Source of the DNA: Paracoccaceae bacterium
Lineage (GTDB): Bacteria > Pseudomonadota > Alphaproteobacteria > Rhodobacterales > Rhodobacteraceae
Direction: 5' to 3'
Length of the DNA stretch: 47,148 bases
NCBI GenBank assembly: GCA_014323785.1
Contig: JACONJ010000008.1
Location: 1 to 47,148 of the forward strand
Below the pieces are notes generated by a model that saw only the letters and a program-made list of their open reading frames with translations, was not told where the DNA came from and did not search any database. Within the stretch, counting starts at the first letter, position 1. Each line of letters starts with the position of its first letter. Below are positions 35,956 through 44,247 of this stretch, one piece after another. Made by a program: the position numbers and the translations under genes.

Positions 35956-36124
35956 CTTATCTCCCCCGTGTGGTCAAGGTCGCTGCCCGTGGTGAAATCC
36001 CGGCCCCCCCCTTGCCTCCGCCGCCTGGATCGGGCAGACTTCCCGCGATGGGTGGCTGAAGTAAATGAATGCCCGCCGCTTTCAACATACATCCGCAAGA
36101 CCGACCAGCCGAGAGGGGAACGAC

Positions 36125-37897
36125 ATGCAGACAACAAGCTACAGCCTTCCTGATATTCTTGCCAGGGCTTCCCGCAAAAGCCTGACCATTCCGCAGTTCC
36201 AGCGCGATTTTACCTGGAATAAGCAGCAAATGCGCCTGCTTGTGGATTCAATGTCGCGTTCCTATCCAATCGGCTCCTTACTGCTGCTCTTGCGCTCTCC
36301 GGAATTCGAAATCGGCTGGCGCAGCCTCGACGCCGTAATCTACGACAGGCAGGATCGCGATATGGATGAAGGCAGTCAATCCGCCAGCTCAACGGACGAA
36401 AACCATTATGTTCTGGATGGGCAGCAGCGGCTGACATCCATCTTTCGCGTGTTCCGCAATGCCGACCCGGACAAGGTTTGCTATTTCTACCTGAAAGACC
36501 TGATCAATCGCGAACCCGGTAATGACACGGGAGGCCTTAAGTTCCATGCCCGTAACCGCAGCACGGGTCACCCAGACCGGAAATTAAAAAACCGGTACCT
36601 GCGTGCGGATATAATATTGGATCAGCACAAAACGGATGTCTATGTGAGCGAGTATTTTGAAGATTCTGAGGATTTTGAAGAATGGGACAAAACAGACAGA
36701 CGTGAAGCCGCTGCCAGGGTAAAGGGGATATTCGAAACGATACGCAACTACAAGGTACCGGTCGTTGTGCTTGAACGTGAAAGCGGGGTTGAATCCGTCT
36801 GTCGCGTGTTTGAGACGATCAACAGCACCGGCAAACGCCTGACAACCTTTGACCTTGCGGTTGCGAAGTTTTTTCCTGAACCTGATTTGCGGGAACTCTG
36901 GGATAAGACGCTGAGACAACACCCGATTCTAAGGGAGTTTGAGGTTGACGGCGAACGTGTCTTGCAGGTGCTGCACCTTGTCCGGGCTACTCAGCAGGGC
37001 AAGAATTATGAACCGACACGAAGTAACTTGTTCAGGCTTGAACGCGAAGGAATGGAACAGGAGTGGGAGAGCGCGTCAGAAGCACTTGCGGACACATTCC
37101 GATGGGTGCGTGGCCAAGGTGCACGTCCGAAAAGCGACGGGATGAAGAACACATTGCCCAATGAAAGCATCCTGGTACCCCTTGCGGCCTATCGAAGCCT
37201 GCAAAAGCAGATGAATTCGGGAAAACCTTTGAATACAGATGCCATTGTGCGGCACTGGTATTTCAGCAAGATCATGCAGGCGGGTGCCGCGCAGGCATCC
37301 AACTACAAAATCTCTCGCGACTTTGTTGCCCTGAGGGACTATCTTGAAGGTAACAACTCACTTGAACCGGATAAGGTCGAGCTTAACGTAGACAACGTTC
37401 TGGACTTGAAGCCGTCGGATGTCAGGTACAAAGCCCTGCAGAATGTGTTTGCCATCACGATGCGTGAAGATCTGTTCGGCAACATGATTGAGAGTAAAAC
37501 CGAGCTGGACGACCATCATATTTTCCCGCGCCATGCGCACAAGCAGGAGAAACTGCCACTCAACCTGCTGGACAGTATCTGCAACCGTATATTGCTGTCG
37601 CGCAGTGTTAACCGAAGCCTCGGCGCGGAGTATCCCAAGGATTATCTCGGCGATCTTGTGCGCGATGCCCGGAGGTCAGGGACACTGGACGGATTTGCAC
37701 GGCGTATGCGCGATTGCCTTATTCCCGGCGACTCGCGGGAACCTTCTTGGGCGGAAGACCTCAACACCAGCAATTTTGAGGGCTTTTGTCACAAACGCGC
37801 CGAACTTATCATTGAAAGCGTGCGGGGAATCATCGGAAATGCACTGCAAACACGCAAATTCCGGGGTGACGACGACCTGCCAGAGGAGGAGGAATGA
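36125..37897 (+). CDS. DUF262 / HNH nuclease protein (GmrSD-like)
   Basis: A 590-residue protein with an N-terminal DUF262 domain: IPQFQRDFTW (22-31) and LDGQQRLTS (97-105, nucleotide-handling motif), then FETINSTGKRLTTFDL. The C-terminal part carries a His-Me finger nuclease motif DDHHIFPR (462-469) followed by LDSICNRILLSRSVNRSLG, as in DUF1524/GmrD. This architecture matches type IV restriction-like GmrSD proteins, which cut modified DNA using NTPs, and related phage-defence nucleases. It stands alone without methyltransferase or mobility genes, so modification-dependent or phage-triggered activity is the likeliest role. Start at 36125 follows GAGAGGGGAA. It is divergent from metZ. Confidence 0.88.
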   Translation: MQTTSYSLPDILARASRKSLTIPQFQRDFTWNKQQMRLLVDSMSRSYPIGSLLLLLRSPEFEIGWRSLDAVIYDRQDRDMDEGSQSASSTDENHYVLDGQQRLTSIFRVFRNADPDKVCYFYLKDLINREPGNDTGGLKFHARNRSTGHPDRKLKNRYLRADIILDQHKTDVYVSEYFEDSEDFEEWDKTDRREAAARVKGIFETIRNYKVPVVVLERESGVESVCRVFETINSTGKRLTTFDLAVAKFFPEPDLRELWDKTLRQHPILREFEVDGERVLQVLHLVRATQQGKNYEPTRSNLFRLEREGMEQEWESASEALADTFRWVRGQGARPKSDGMKNTLPNESILVPLAAYRSLQKQMNSGKPLNTDAIVRHWYFSKIMQAGAAQASNYKISRDFVALRDYLEGNNSLEPDKVELNVDNVLDLKPSDVRYKALQNVFAITMREDLFGNMIESKTELDDHHIFPRHAHKQEKLPLNLLDSICNRILLSRSVNRSLGAEYPKDYLGDLVRDARRSGTLDGFARRMRDCLIPGDSREPSWAEDLNTSNFEGFCHKRAELIIESVRGIIGNALQTRKFRGDDDLPEEEE

Positions 37898-37966
37898 AGC
37901 CAGGGATTGCGTGACGGCGCACCGCCCCTTAGGCACACCGCAACACAGGGGACGACGGATTGCGCG

Positions 37967-38908
37967 ATGCCTGTCAGGTGGCACATATGGATCGGTCTGC
38001 TCACTGCATTCGCCCTGACGGGGTGTGCGCTTCTGCAATCAGGCAGTCCCGAACCGCAACCGCACACCGGGGCCCGGGCACCCCCCATCACCCTGCCATC
38101 GGCTGAGAGCATGCGCCTGGCGCGCTACTATCGTGGCGTGCAAAAGCGGCTGCTGGCCGATGGGCAGCTGCGCACCGATGGCGGTGGTTCGGACACGCCA
38201 GTCACCGCCCGCAGCCTGGCAGCGAATTTTGAGCGGATCGCGCTTTTCAACGAATATCGCCTGACAGGGGGGCGATTCACGCAGGAACAAACCCCCTCCA
38301 TCCTGCGCCGCTGGCGCGGGCCTGTGCGCATTCAGGCGCATTTCGGTGCCTCTGTGCCCCGGGAAATCCAGGATCGGGACCGGGCAATCCTGGGCATATA
38401 CGCCACGCGGCTGGCACGTGTCACCGGCCACCCAATTCGGCATGTCTACAGCGGCGGAAACTTTCACGTCCTGTACCTCAATCGCGATGAACAACGCACG
38501 GCTGGGCCACTTCTGCGGCAGATTCTGCCCGGAATCGGCGATGAAACGATCGATGAGATCATCCGCCTGCCGCGCTCAATCTTCTGTACGGTCCATGCAT
38601 TTTCGCGGGCGGATGACGACCCGGTTTACATCGCCGCGATTGCCATGGTCCGCGCCGAACACCCCGAACTCCTGCGCCGCTCCTGCGTGCATGAAGAGGT
38701 CGCCCAAGGTCTGGGCCTGCCCAATGACAGCCCCGTCGCGCGCCCCTCAATCTTCAATGATGATGAGGAATTCGCGCTTCTGACCCGCCATGATGAGCTG
38801 CTCTTGCGCATGCTTTACGATAACCGCCTGCGCCCCGGCATGCGCCCGGCAGACGCCCAACCGATTGTGCGCAGGATGGCCGATGCGCTGCTTGACGGGG
38901 CAGAGTGA
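37967..38908 (+). CDS. DUF2927 lipoprotein
   Basis: A 313-residue protein with a lipoprotein signal: hydrophobic segment then the lipobox LTGC, lipidated Cys20. The mature part holds the DUF2927 domain with RRSCVHEEVAQGLGLPNDSP; His242-Glu243 with later acidic residues (FNDDEEFALLTRHDELLLRMLYDNRL) resembles a metalloprotease-like site. The function of the family is unknown. Start at 37967 gives the signal peptide directly; the longer open frame begins just after the DUF262 stop and does not look like a leader. A role on the periplasmic side of the envelope is inferred. Confidence 0.85.
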   Translation: MPVRWHIWIGLLTAFALTGCALLQSGSPEPQPHTGARAPPITLPSAESMRLARYYRGVQKRLLADGQLRTDGGGSDTPVTARSLAANFERIALFNEYRLTGGRFTQEQTPSILRRWRGPVRIQAHFGASVPREIQDRDRAILGIYATRLARVTGHPIRHVYSGGNFHVLYLNRDEQRTAGPLLRQILPGIGDETIDEIIRLPRSIFCTVHAFSRADDDPVYIAAIAMVRAEHPELLRRSCVHEEVAQGLGLPNDSPVARPSIFNDDEEFALLTRHDELLLRMLYDNRLRPGMRPADAQPIVRRMADALLDGAE

Positions 38909-39278
38909 ACGGCACAACAGGACCAGGATTTCAAAAGAAACGCGTCGTGCCTGCCCGTTTATGATGATCTGTCCGGGCAAGCGGTGATGTCATCGAATGG
39001 ACAGACACCACGCGCAACACCAATGGCGGCGCGATTCGAAGGTCCGGGATCGTGAACGCAAATATGATGCCAAACTGACGGGGCAAAGGTTCGGCGGGGG
39101 TAGCGTGCCGGGCGGTAGCCTTATTACGGCCGCGCGTGCCAAGCCTGTTCCGGGTTCCTTGCGATTCCAGCCGCCTTGGGGGTTGACGCCGCACTGGTGG
39201 CGGGTATAATGCGCCCCCATCCAAAGTGACCCCGGCAGGCCCAAAGGCCCCGGCCCGATTGCCCAAGGAGCCCGCGTT
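38909..39278. other. Gap upstream of rpmG
   Basis: No gene is supported in about 370 bases between the DUF2927 gene and rpmG. The open frames here (for example 38997-39209) lack ribosome binding sites and family features. The right part holds the strong rpmG promoter at 39183-39210. Confidence 0.6.
39183..39210 (+). promoter_or_regulatory. rpmG promoter
   Basis: TTGACG (39183-39188) and a perfect TATAAT (39205-39210), 16 bases apart. It lies about 68 bases before the rpmG start codon and is the best match to a housekeeping promoter in the window. Confidence 0.8.
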
Positions 39279-39446
39279 ATGGCGAAGCCCACCACGATCA
39301 AAATCCGTCTGAACTCATCTGCCGGGACGGGCCATTTTTATGTGACCAGGAAAAATGCCCGCACCATGACGGGAAAGATGGTCACACGCAAATACGACCC
39401 GGTCGCGCGCAAGCACGTTGAATACAGGGAAGGCAAAATCAAATAA
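39279..39446 (+). CDS. rpmG: 50S ribosomal protein L33
   Basis: A 55-residue ribosomal protein of the large subunit. It starts [26 protein letters not shown] and ends [25 protein letters not shown], the standard proteobacterial L33 without zinc-binding cysteines. The ATG at 39279 follows AAGGAG. It stands as a single gene with its own strong promoter and converges with the Bax1-like gene. Confidence 0.95.
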   Translation: MAKPTTIKIRLNSSAGTGHFYVTRKNARTMTGKMVTRKYDPVARKHVEYREGKIK

Positions 39447-39515
39447 GCCTGGCCGACACGCGGGGCCGGAAGGCCGCGCAGCACTCGCGCAGGGGCGCGC
39501 ACCCCGCAAAGCAAA

Positions 39516-39540
39516 AGGGCCGGTGTTCTGCCGGCCCTTC
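39516..39540 (-). terminator. Terminator hairpin between rpmG and the Bax1-like gene
   Basis: AAGGGCCGG (39516-39524) pairs with CCGGCCCTT (39532-39540) around a 7-base loop. Read on the minus strand it ends in TTTT, so it serves best as terminator for the Bax1-like gene; it may also stop rpmG transcripts. Confidence 0.8.
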
Positions 39541-39565
39541 GCGCGTCTTGGGTGCGGATGTTATG

Positions 39566-40348
39566 CTATTCCCGCTGGCCCATGAACATCAGCAGAAACT
39601 GAAACATGTTCAGGAAGCTGATGTACAGGCTCAGCGCACCGTCAATGGCGGCTTTCTCCAGCCATTCCTGGTCACCATGCGCGGCATGAGCCACGTAGTC
39701 AGACTTGATCTGCTGCGTGTAATACGCAGTCAGGCCCGCAAAGATCAGGATACCAATGGCCGAGATGGCAAACATCATCGCTGGCGATTGCAGGAAGATG
39801 TTCACGATCATCGCCACAATCAGGCCGACCACCCCCATCATCAGAAAGGTGCCCATCCCGGACAAATCCCGCTGCGTTGTATAGCCATACAGGCTGAGCC
39901 CCGCAAAGGCGATCGCGGTCACCAGAAAGGTCTGCACAATCGAATAGGACGTGAAGACCAGAAAGATCGAGCTCATCGAGATGCCCATCACGGCGGCGAA
40001 GGCGAAGAAGCCAAAGGACACGGCAGCGGCAGACCCGCGGCGCATCAGGGCCCCCCAGCCGAACAGGATAAAGGCCAGGGGCGCGAACATCACCACCCAC
40101 TTCAGAGGTGAGTTATAAAGCCCTTCGCCCAGAACAGTCAGATAGACCCCATCGCGCAGGGCCGTTGTGGCACCGGACGGATCGCTGGTGGTGGCCAGGT
40201 TGGCAATCGCCCAAGCTGCTGCCGCGGTGATCGCCATACCACCGGACATGGTGGCATAGACCTTGTTCATATGGTCGCGCAGGCCCTGATCAACCTGCGC
40301 CTGATGGGCACCGGTGGCGCGGGACCGGATCGTATCAAACTGTGCCAT
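39566..40348 (-). CDS. Bax inhibitor-1 / YccA family membrane protein
   Basis: A 260-residue integral membrane protein with about seven hydrophobic segments and the family features YNSPLKWVVMFAPLAFIL, SIFLVFTSYSIVQTFLVTAIAFAGLSLYGYTT and ALSLYISFLNMFQFLLMFMG at the C-terminus. Bacterial members (YccA, YbhL) are linked to FtsH regulation or calcium leak. The ATG at 40348 follows GGAGG (in the minus-strand reading of cctcc at 40357-40361). It ends next to a terminator shared with rpmG. Confidence 0.92.
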   Translation of the reverse strand: MAQFDTIRSRATGAHQAQVDQGLRDHMNKVYATMSGGMAITAAAAWAIANLATTSDPSGATTALRDGVYLTVLGEGLYNSPLKWVVMFAPLAFILFGWGALMRRGSAAAVSFGFFAFAAVMGISMSSIFLVFTSYSIVQTFLVTAIAFAGLSLYGYTTQRDLSGMGTFLMMGVVGLIVAMIVNIFLQSPAMMFAISAIGILIFAGLTAYYTQQIKSDYVAHAAHGDQEWLEKAAIDGALSLYISFLNMFQFLLMFMGQRE

Positions 40349-40499
40349 TGTGTTCCTCCAGGTTAGACATAAGGGCGGGGCGTCGAAGGCCCGACGCCCG
40401 TCCTCAACACCGCATATATAGGCCAGGACGGGCGCGTTTTCAAGCGGGAAATACCGGACAACGGGCCTGATTGCGCCTGATTGCAATAGTTTTCAGCTA

Positions 40500-40712
40500 T
40501 CATAACCGCCAGTTGTGCGGCACATCCCAAATCGGGCGCGCGGATTCAATGTGCACGTCCCCTTCACTCAGGCCCAAATCCCGGCGCGCATGGGCATCAA
40601 GCGTGCTTAGGGCCCGGCGCTGCCGCCATGCTGCAAAGGCGGCGGAAACCAGCCGGACAAGACGGAACCGGCGCGCCTGGGTGGTGCGGGAATGCGTAAG
40701 CGAAATTGCCAT
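40500..40712 (-). CDS. DUF1127 (YjiS-like) small protein
   Basis: A 70-residue basic protein with the DUF1127 signature in its C-terminal half (RRALSTLDAHARRDLGLSEGDV). Family members in alphaproteobacteria have been linked to RNA maturation and phosphate or stress responses. Start at 40712 follows GAAAGGA; the frame upstream is not needed. It is divergent from a LysR-type gene across 104 bases that contain an inverted repeat, suggesting control by that regulator. Confidence 0.85.
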   Translation of the reverse strand: MAISLTHSRTTQARRFRLVRLVSAAFAAWRQRRALSTLDAHARRDLGLSEGDVHIESARPIWDVPHNWRL

Positions 40713-40734
40713 GACACGTCCTTTCAGGGAAGCA

Positions 40735-40753
40735 ATATCGGAATGCTTGATAT
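40735..40753. promoter_or_regulatory. Candidate LysR-type operator
   Basis: ATATC-N9-GATAT is a perfect inverted repeat containing the T-N11-A core of LysR-type binding sites. It lies between the divergent DUF1127 and LysR genes, where such regulators usually bind. Confidence 0.55.
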
Positions 40754-40816
40754 ATGCAGCACTGCGTGTCATATTGAAAACGAATGTTTTTGAACTGACT
40801 TATCAAAAGGTGTGAT

Positions 40817-41671
40817 ATGCCCCGCAACCTTGATCTGACCACCCTGCGCGCCTTTGTGACTGTTACCGATGCGGGCGGGGTCACTAGGGCCAGCGGGTTT
40901 CTGAACCTGACGCAATCGGCCGTGTCGATGCAACTGAAGCGGCTTGAGGAATCGGTCGGCGTCGCGTTGTGGAACCGCAATGCCCGCAAATTGACCCTGA
41001 CCGGCGCGGGCGAACAGATGCTGGGCTATGCACGGCGGATGCTGGAGCTGAATGATGAGGCTCTGGGCAAATTGACCTCCAATGAATATGAGGGCGAGTT
41101 GATCCTGGGCGTGCCGCATGACATCATCTATCCGGCCATTCCGCGGGTTTTGCAGCGGTTCAACGCGGCCTACCCGCGCATGAAGGTGCAGCTGGTTTCC
41201 TCTTACACGCGGCGGCTGAAGCATTTGTTTGACCGGGGACAGGTCGATCTGGTGCTGACCACCGAGGGTCACGTTGCCCCTGGTGGCCAGACGCTTCTGG
41301 AACGCCCGTTGGTCTGGGTGGGTGCGCGCACTGGGCAGGTCTGGACACAACGTCCCTTGCGGCTGGCCTTTGAGCATGCGTGTATCTTTCGTGCGGCGGT
41401 CCACAAGGCCCTGGATGCGGCAGGCATTAGCTGGGAAATGGCGGTTGAAAGTGATTCGACCCGCACTGTCGAGGCCTCGGTCAGCGCGGATTTGGCCGTG
41501 CATGCCTGTATCGAAGGCACCGAGGCCCCTTATGTAGAACGAATCGCCCATGGCGGGGCATTACCGGATCTCCCAGAGGTAAAGATCAACCTTTACGGCC
41601 CAAGGGTGCCGGGGGCAGAATCGCACCGCGCCCTGGCCGAACTTGTGCGGCAGGCATTCCGCTCATTCTAG
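40817..41671 (+). CDS. LysR-type transcriptional regulator
   Basis: A 284-residue regulator with an N-terminal winged helix-turn-helix (LDLTTLRAFVTVTDAGGVTRASGFLNLTQSAVSMQLKRLEESVGVALWNR, residues 5-54) and a C-terminal effector-binding domain starting near ELILGVPHDII. The ligand is unknown. The ATG at 40817 follows AAAAGGTG. The divergent DUF1127 gene and the T-N11-A repeat between them make DUF1127 a likely target, with autoregulation. Confidence 0.92.
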   Translation: MPRNLDLTTLRAFVTVTDAGGVTRASGFLNLTQSAVSMQLKRLEESVGVALWNRNARKLTLTGAGEQMLGYARRMLELNDEALGKLTSNEYEGELILGVPHDIIYPAIPRVLQRFNAAYPRMKVQLVSSYTRRLKHLFDRGQVDLVLTTEGHVAPGGQTLLERPLVWVGARTGQVWTQRPLRLAFEHACIFRAAVHKALDAAGISWEMAVESDSTRTVEASVSADLAVHACIEGTEAPYVERIAHGGALPDLPEVKINLYGPRVPGAESHRALAELVRQAFRSF

Positions 41672-42142
41672 GAAGGGGGGCCGGTTTTGAAACACCCGTG
41701 CAGGCGGTGATGCCTTGTGTCTGGCCGTCCGCCCGGAAAAACCCCGGAAAAACCCTTGCGCCTGCGCGGGGATGCGGGTATGCAAGTGCCCGTGGTCTTT
41801 ACATCGCCCGGCACCATGGTTCGTTATCGACTCGGTGGCCGGGCGGGAACCGCCCCCTGCCTTCCCCGGGCAGGGGGTGGGGGGCTTGCTTTGGTGCCGG
41901 CCTTGGGGGCGCGAATGTCATTGCCCGCGCCCCCTTTGTGTCTGCGCCCCGGCCCCGGCCCTGCCTGGCATGGCCCGCCGCTGTGTGCGGGCGGGGCTGG
42001 TGCGGCCCGAGCCCCCCGCAGCCCACAAGACCAGCCCTGTGACAGCACGTGCAGGGCTGGCCCGCGGGAGAGGTGGCATTGAGGTGGGGGGCAATCGCGA
42101 CCGGTGCAGTGATAATTGTAACGGGACAGGAGAGACTTGGAC
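41672..42142. other. GC-rich gap upstream of yciB
   Basis: No gene is supported in about 470 bases; all open frames here are proline/arginine-rich. The stretch is extremely GC-rich with C and G runs. The clearest structure is a perfect hairpin at 42031-42060. Confidence 0.5.
42031..42060 (+). repeat. Perfect 9-bp inverted repeat upstream of yciB
   Basis: CCAGCCCTG (42031-42039) and CAGGGCTGG (42052-42060) around a 12-base loop. No T-run follows, so it is not a typical intrinsic terminator. It could be a transcript structure ahead of yciB or an operator. Confidence 0.5.
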
Positions 42143-42763
42143 ATGTCCGGAACATCCGTCAAACCATGGCTGAAATCAGTGCTGGAATTGGGACCGCCGC
42201 TGCTGTTCTTCATCGCCTATATGCGATTTCAAGAGGCAAGCTGGACCTTTCGCGGGGTGGAGTATGACGGGTTTATCCTGGTCACGGCCGCTTTTGTGCC
42301 GCTTCTTCTGGCGTCCATCTCGGTGCTGTGGTGGCTGACTGGAACACTCTCTCGAATTCAGGTGTTCACGGCCATCCTGGTGGTGGTGTTCGGGGGGCTG
42401 ACCATCTGGTTCAACGATGAACGCCTCTTCAAGATGAAAACAACGCTTGTCTACGGGGTCTTTGCAGTGATGCTGGGGGTCGGGCTGATGCGGGGCCAGT
42501 CGTGGCTGCAATTCGTGATGGGGGATCTTCTGCCGATGCGGCGAGAGGGGTGGATGCGTCTGACCAGGACTCTTGCCGGGGCCTTTGCGCTGATGGCCCT
42601 GGCCAATGAGATTGTCTGGCGCACACAATCGACGGAATTCTGGGTGACGTTTGAGACCTTTGGCCTGCCAATTTTTCTGTTTGCGGTCTTTATGTCCCAG
42701 GCCCGGCTGATTAAACGCTTCTTACAGGTGCCGGGTACGGGCGACGACAGGCCACCGGGGTGA
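42143..42763 (+). CDS. yciB: YciB / septation protein A family membrane protein
   Basis: A 206-residue inner-membrane protein with about five to six hydrophobic segments and the family start KSVLELGPPLLFFIAYMRF, then FTAILVVVFGGLTIWFNDERLFKMKTTLVYG and ANEIVWRTQSTEFWVTFETFGLP. YciB (IspZ) takes part in envelope and septum integrity. AGGAG lies 11 bases before the ATG at 42143; a TTG at 42137 is a possible alternative. Its last 42 bases overlap the 3' end of the convergent pseudouridine synthase gene. Confidence 0.88.
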   Translation: MSGTSVKPWLKSVLELGPPLLFFIAYMRFQEASWTFRGVEYDGFILVTAAFVPLLLASISVLWWLTGTLSRIQVFTAILVVVFGGLTIWFNDERLFKMKTTLVYGVFAVMLGVGLMRGQSWLQFVMGDLLPMRREGWMRLTRTLAGAFALMALANEIVWRTQSTEFWVTFETFGLPIFLFAVFMSQARLIKRFLQVPGTGDDRPPG

Positions 42764-43585
42764 TGCGCTTTGGCGCCTGCGCTTCTTACACCCTGTTTTG
42801 GCCCCGGTGTGGTCTGGCGGGTGGCGTTGGGGGGCGGCATGGTCGCGCCGGGTGCTGCCCAGCCCCAGCTGGTCGGCCAGAATCTTCTGTTTGACCTCTT
42901 CCACCGCCCCCGGCTTTAGCTGGTTGAGGCGAAAGGGGCCGTAAGCGATGCGGATCAGCCTGTTCACCCTGAGCCCGATCATGGACATCGCGCGGCGGAT
43001 TTCACGGTTCCTGCCTTCGCGCAGGCCCAGCGTCAGCCAGGCATTCGCGCCCTGTTGCCGGTCAATGGCTACCTTCATCGGGCGAAAGCGTTCCCCCCCA
43101 ATCACAATCCCGTTGCGCAGCGGGGCAAGGTTTGCCTCGTGCGGGGTGCCCTGTACGCGCACACGATATGTGCGCAGCCAGCCAGTGGCGGGCAGTTCCA
43201 GTTGCCGCTTGATCTGTCCATCATTGGTCAGAAGCAAAAGCCCCTCTGATGTCAAATCCAGGCGTCCGATGCTCATGACCCTGGGCAGTTCGGGCGGCAG
43301 ATCATCAAACACGGTTCTGCGGCCCCGTTCGTCCGAGGCGGTGGTCACCAGGCCCGCGGGTTTGTGATACAGCCACAGCCGCGGCCGATCAGGTGACGGC
43401 AGGGGGATGCCATTGATCGTGATTCTGTCGTGTTCCGTGACGTCCAGGGCGGGGCTGTCAATGACCTTGCCATTCACCGCCACCCGCCGACCTGACAGGA
43501 TCATCCGTTCCGCGCCCCGGCGTGAGGCCAGGCCTGCGCGGGCCAGAACCTTGGCAATGCGATCACCGGGGGCATGGGGACTCAT
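42722..43585 (-). CDS. RsuA/RluB-family pseudouridine synthase
   Basis: A 287-residue rRNA pseudouridine synthase with an N-terminal S4 RNA-binding domain (about residues 8-55) and the catalytic GRLDLTSEGLLLLTNDG with Asp110. REGRNREIRRAM and VNRLIRIAYGPF near the C-terminus match RluB-type enzymes. The basic tail (GCKKRRRQ...) is encoded in part by the overlap with yciB. The ATG at 43585 gives the normal S4 start; the longer upstream frame crosses tadA and is a shadow. It is divergent from tadA, 54 bases away. Confidence 0.92.
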   Translation of the reverse strand: MSPHAPGDRIAKVLARAGLASRRGAERMILSGRRVAVNGKVIDSPALDVTEHDRITINGIPLPSPDRPRLWLYHKPAGLVTTASDERGRRTVFDDLPPELPRVMSIGRLDLTSEGLLLLTNDGQIKRQLELPATGWLRTYRVRVQGTPHEANLAPLRNGIVIGGERFRPMKVAIDRQQGANAWLTLGLREGRNREIRRAMSMIGLRVNRLIRIAYGPFRLNQLKPGAVEEVKQKILADQLGLGSTRRDHAAPQRHPPDHTGAKTGCKKRRRQSASPRWPVVARTRHL

Positions 43586-43639
43586 ACCACTATGGCGTAA
43601 CGGTTTGACGGTGGATTGGAAAGCAGCAAAAGGAACGGG

Positions 43640-44092
43640 ATGCAGGGATTTCGCAGCCATATGGAAGAGGCCATGGCACAGGCGCACGCCGCCGCCAACC
43701 GGGGAGAAGTGCCTGTCGGTGCGGTGGTGGCGCGGGGGGATGCCATCCTGGCGCGGGCGGGGAACCGCATGCGGGAGCTCACGGACCCGACAGCCCATGC
43801 CGAAATGCTGGCCATCCGCGCGGCCTGTGCTGCACTTGGGTCCGAACGGCTGGCCGGCTGCGATCTTTACGTAACGCTTGAGCCCTGCCCCGCCTGCGCC
43901 GGGGCCATCGCTGCGGCACGGATTGCGCGGCTTTACTATGGTGCGTCTGATCCAAAATCCGGCGGGGTGGCCCAGGGGCCGCGGGTGTTTGACCATCCGC
44001 AAACCCATCACAGGCCCGAAATTTACGGGGGCATCGAGGCCAAAGCGTCCGAGATACTGTTGAAACGCTTCTTTGCGGCGCGGCGGGGGTAA
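43640..44092 (+). CDS. tadA: tRNA-specific adenosine deaminase
   Basis: Converts adenosine-34 to inosine in tRNA-Arg. The 150-residue protein has the zinc/catalytic motif His53-Ala-Glu55 (TAHAEML) and Pro-Cys83-x-x-Cys86 (EPCPACAG), and the N-terminal EVPVGAVV. Start at 43640 follows AAAGGA; a TTG at 43616 is not preferred. Paired divergently with the pseudouridine synthase. Confidence 0.94.
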   Translation: MQGFRSHMEEAMAQAHAAANRGEVPVGAVVARGDAILARAGNRMRELTDPTAHAEMLAIRAACAALGSERLAGCDLYVTLEPCPACAGAIAAARIARLYYGASDPKSGGVAQGPRVFDHPQTHHRPEIYGGIEAKASEILLKRFFAARRG

Positions 44093-44247
44093 TCTGCGCG
44101 GCGACCCCTGGCGCGGTCCGTTCCGGAAAGAGGCTTCGAAGGGCGTATCAAAGCACCCGCCAAGGTGGCGCGTAAAAGATGGACGCCCCCTGCCCCTGGG
44201 GGCCGTGGGGGCGGTTTGCACCGCACCCTGGGCCTTTGCGGAACGTG

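Noticed and set aside
35956..36124. SAM riboswitch upstream of metZ
   Set aside because: I looked for the SAM-II and SAM/SAH patterns on the minus strand; CACCACGGGCAGC looked suggestive at first, but the required pairing and downstream conserved segment are absent.
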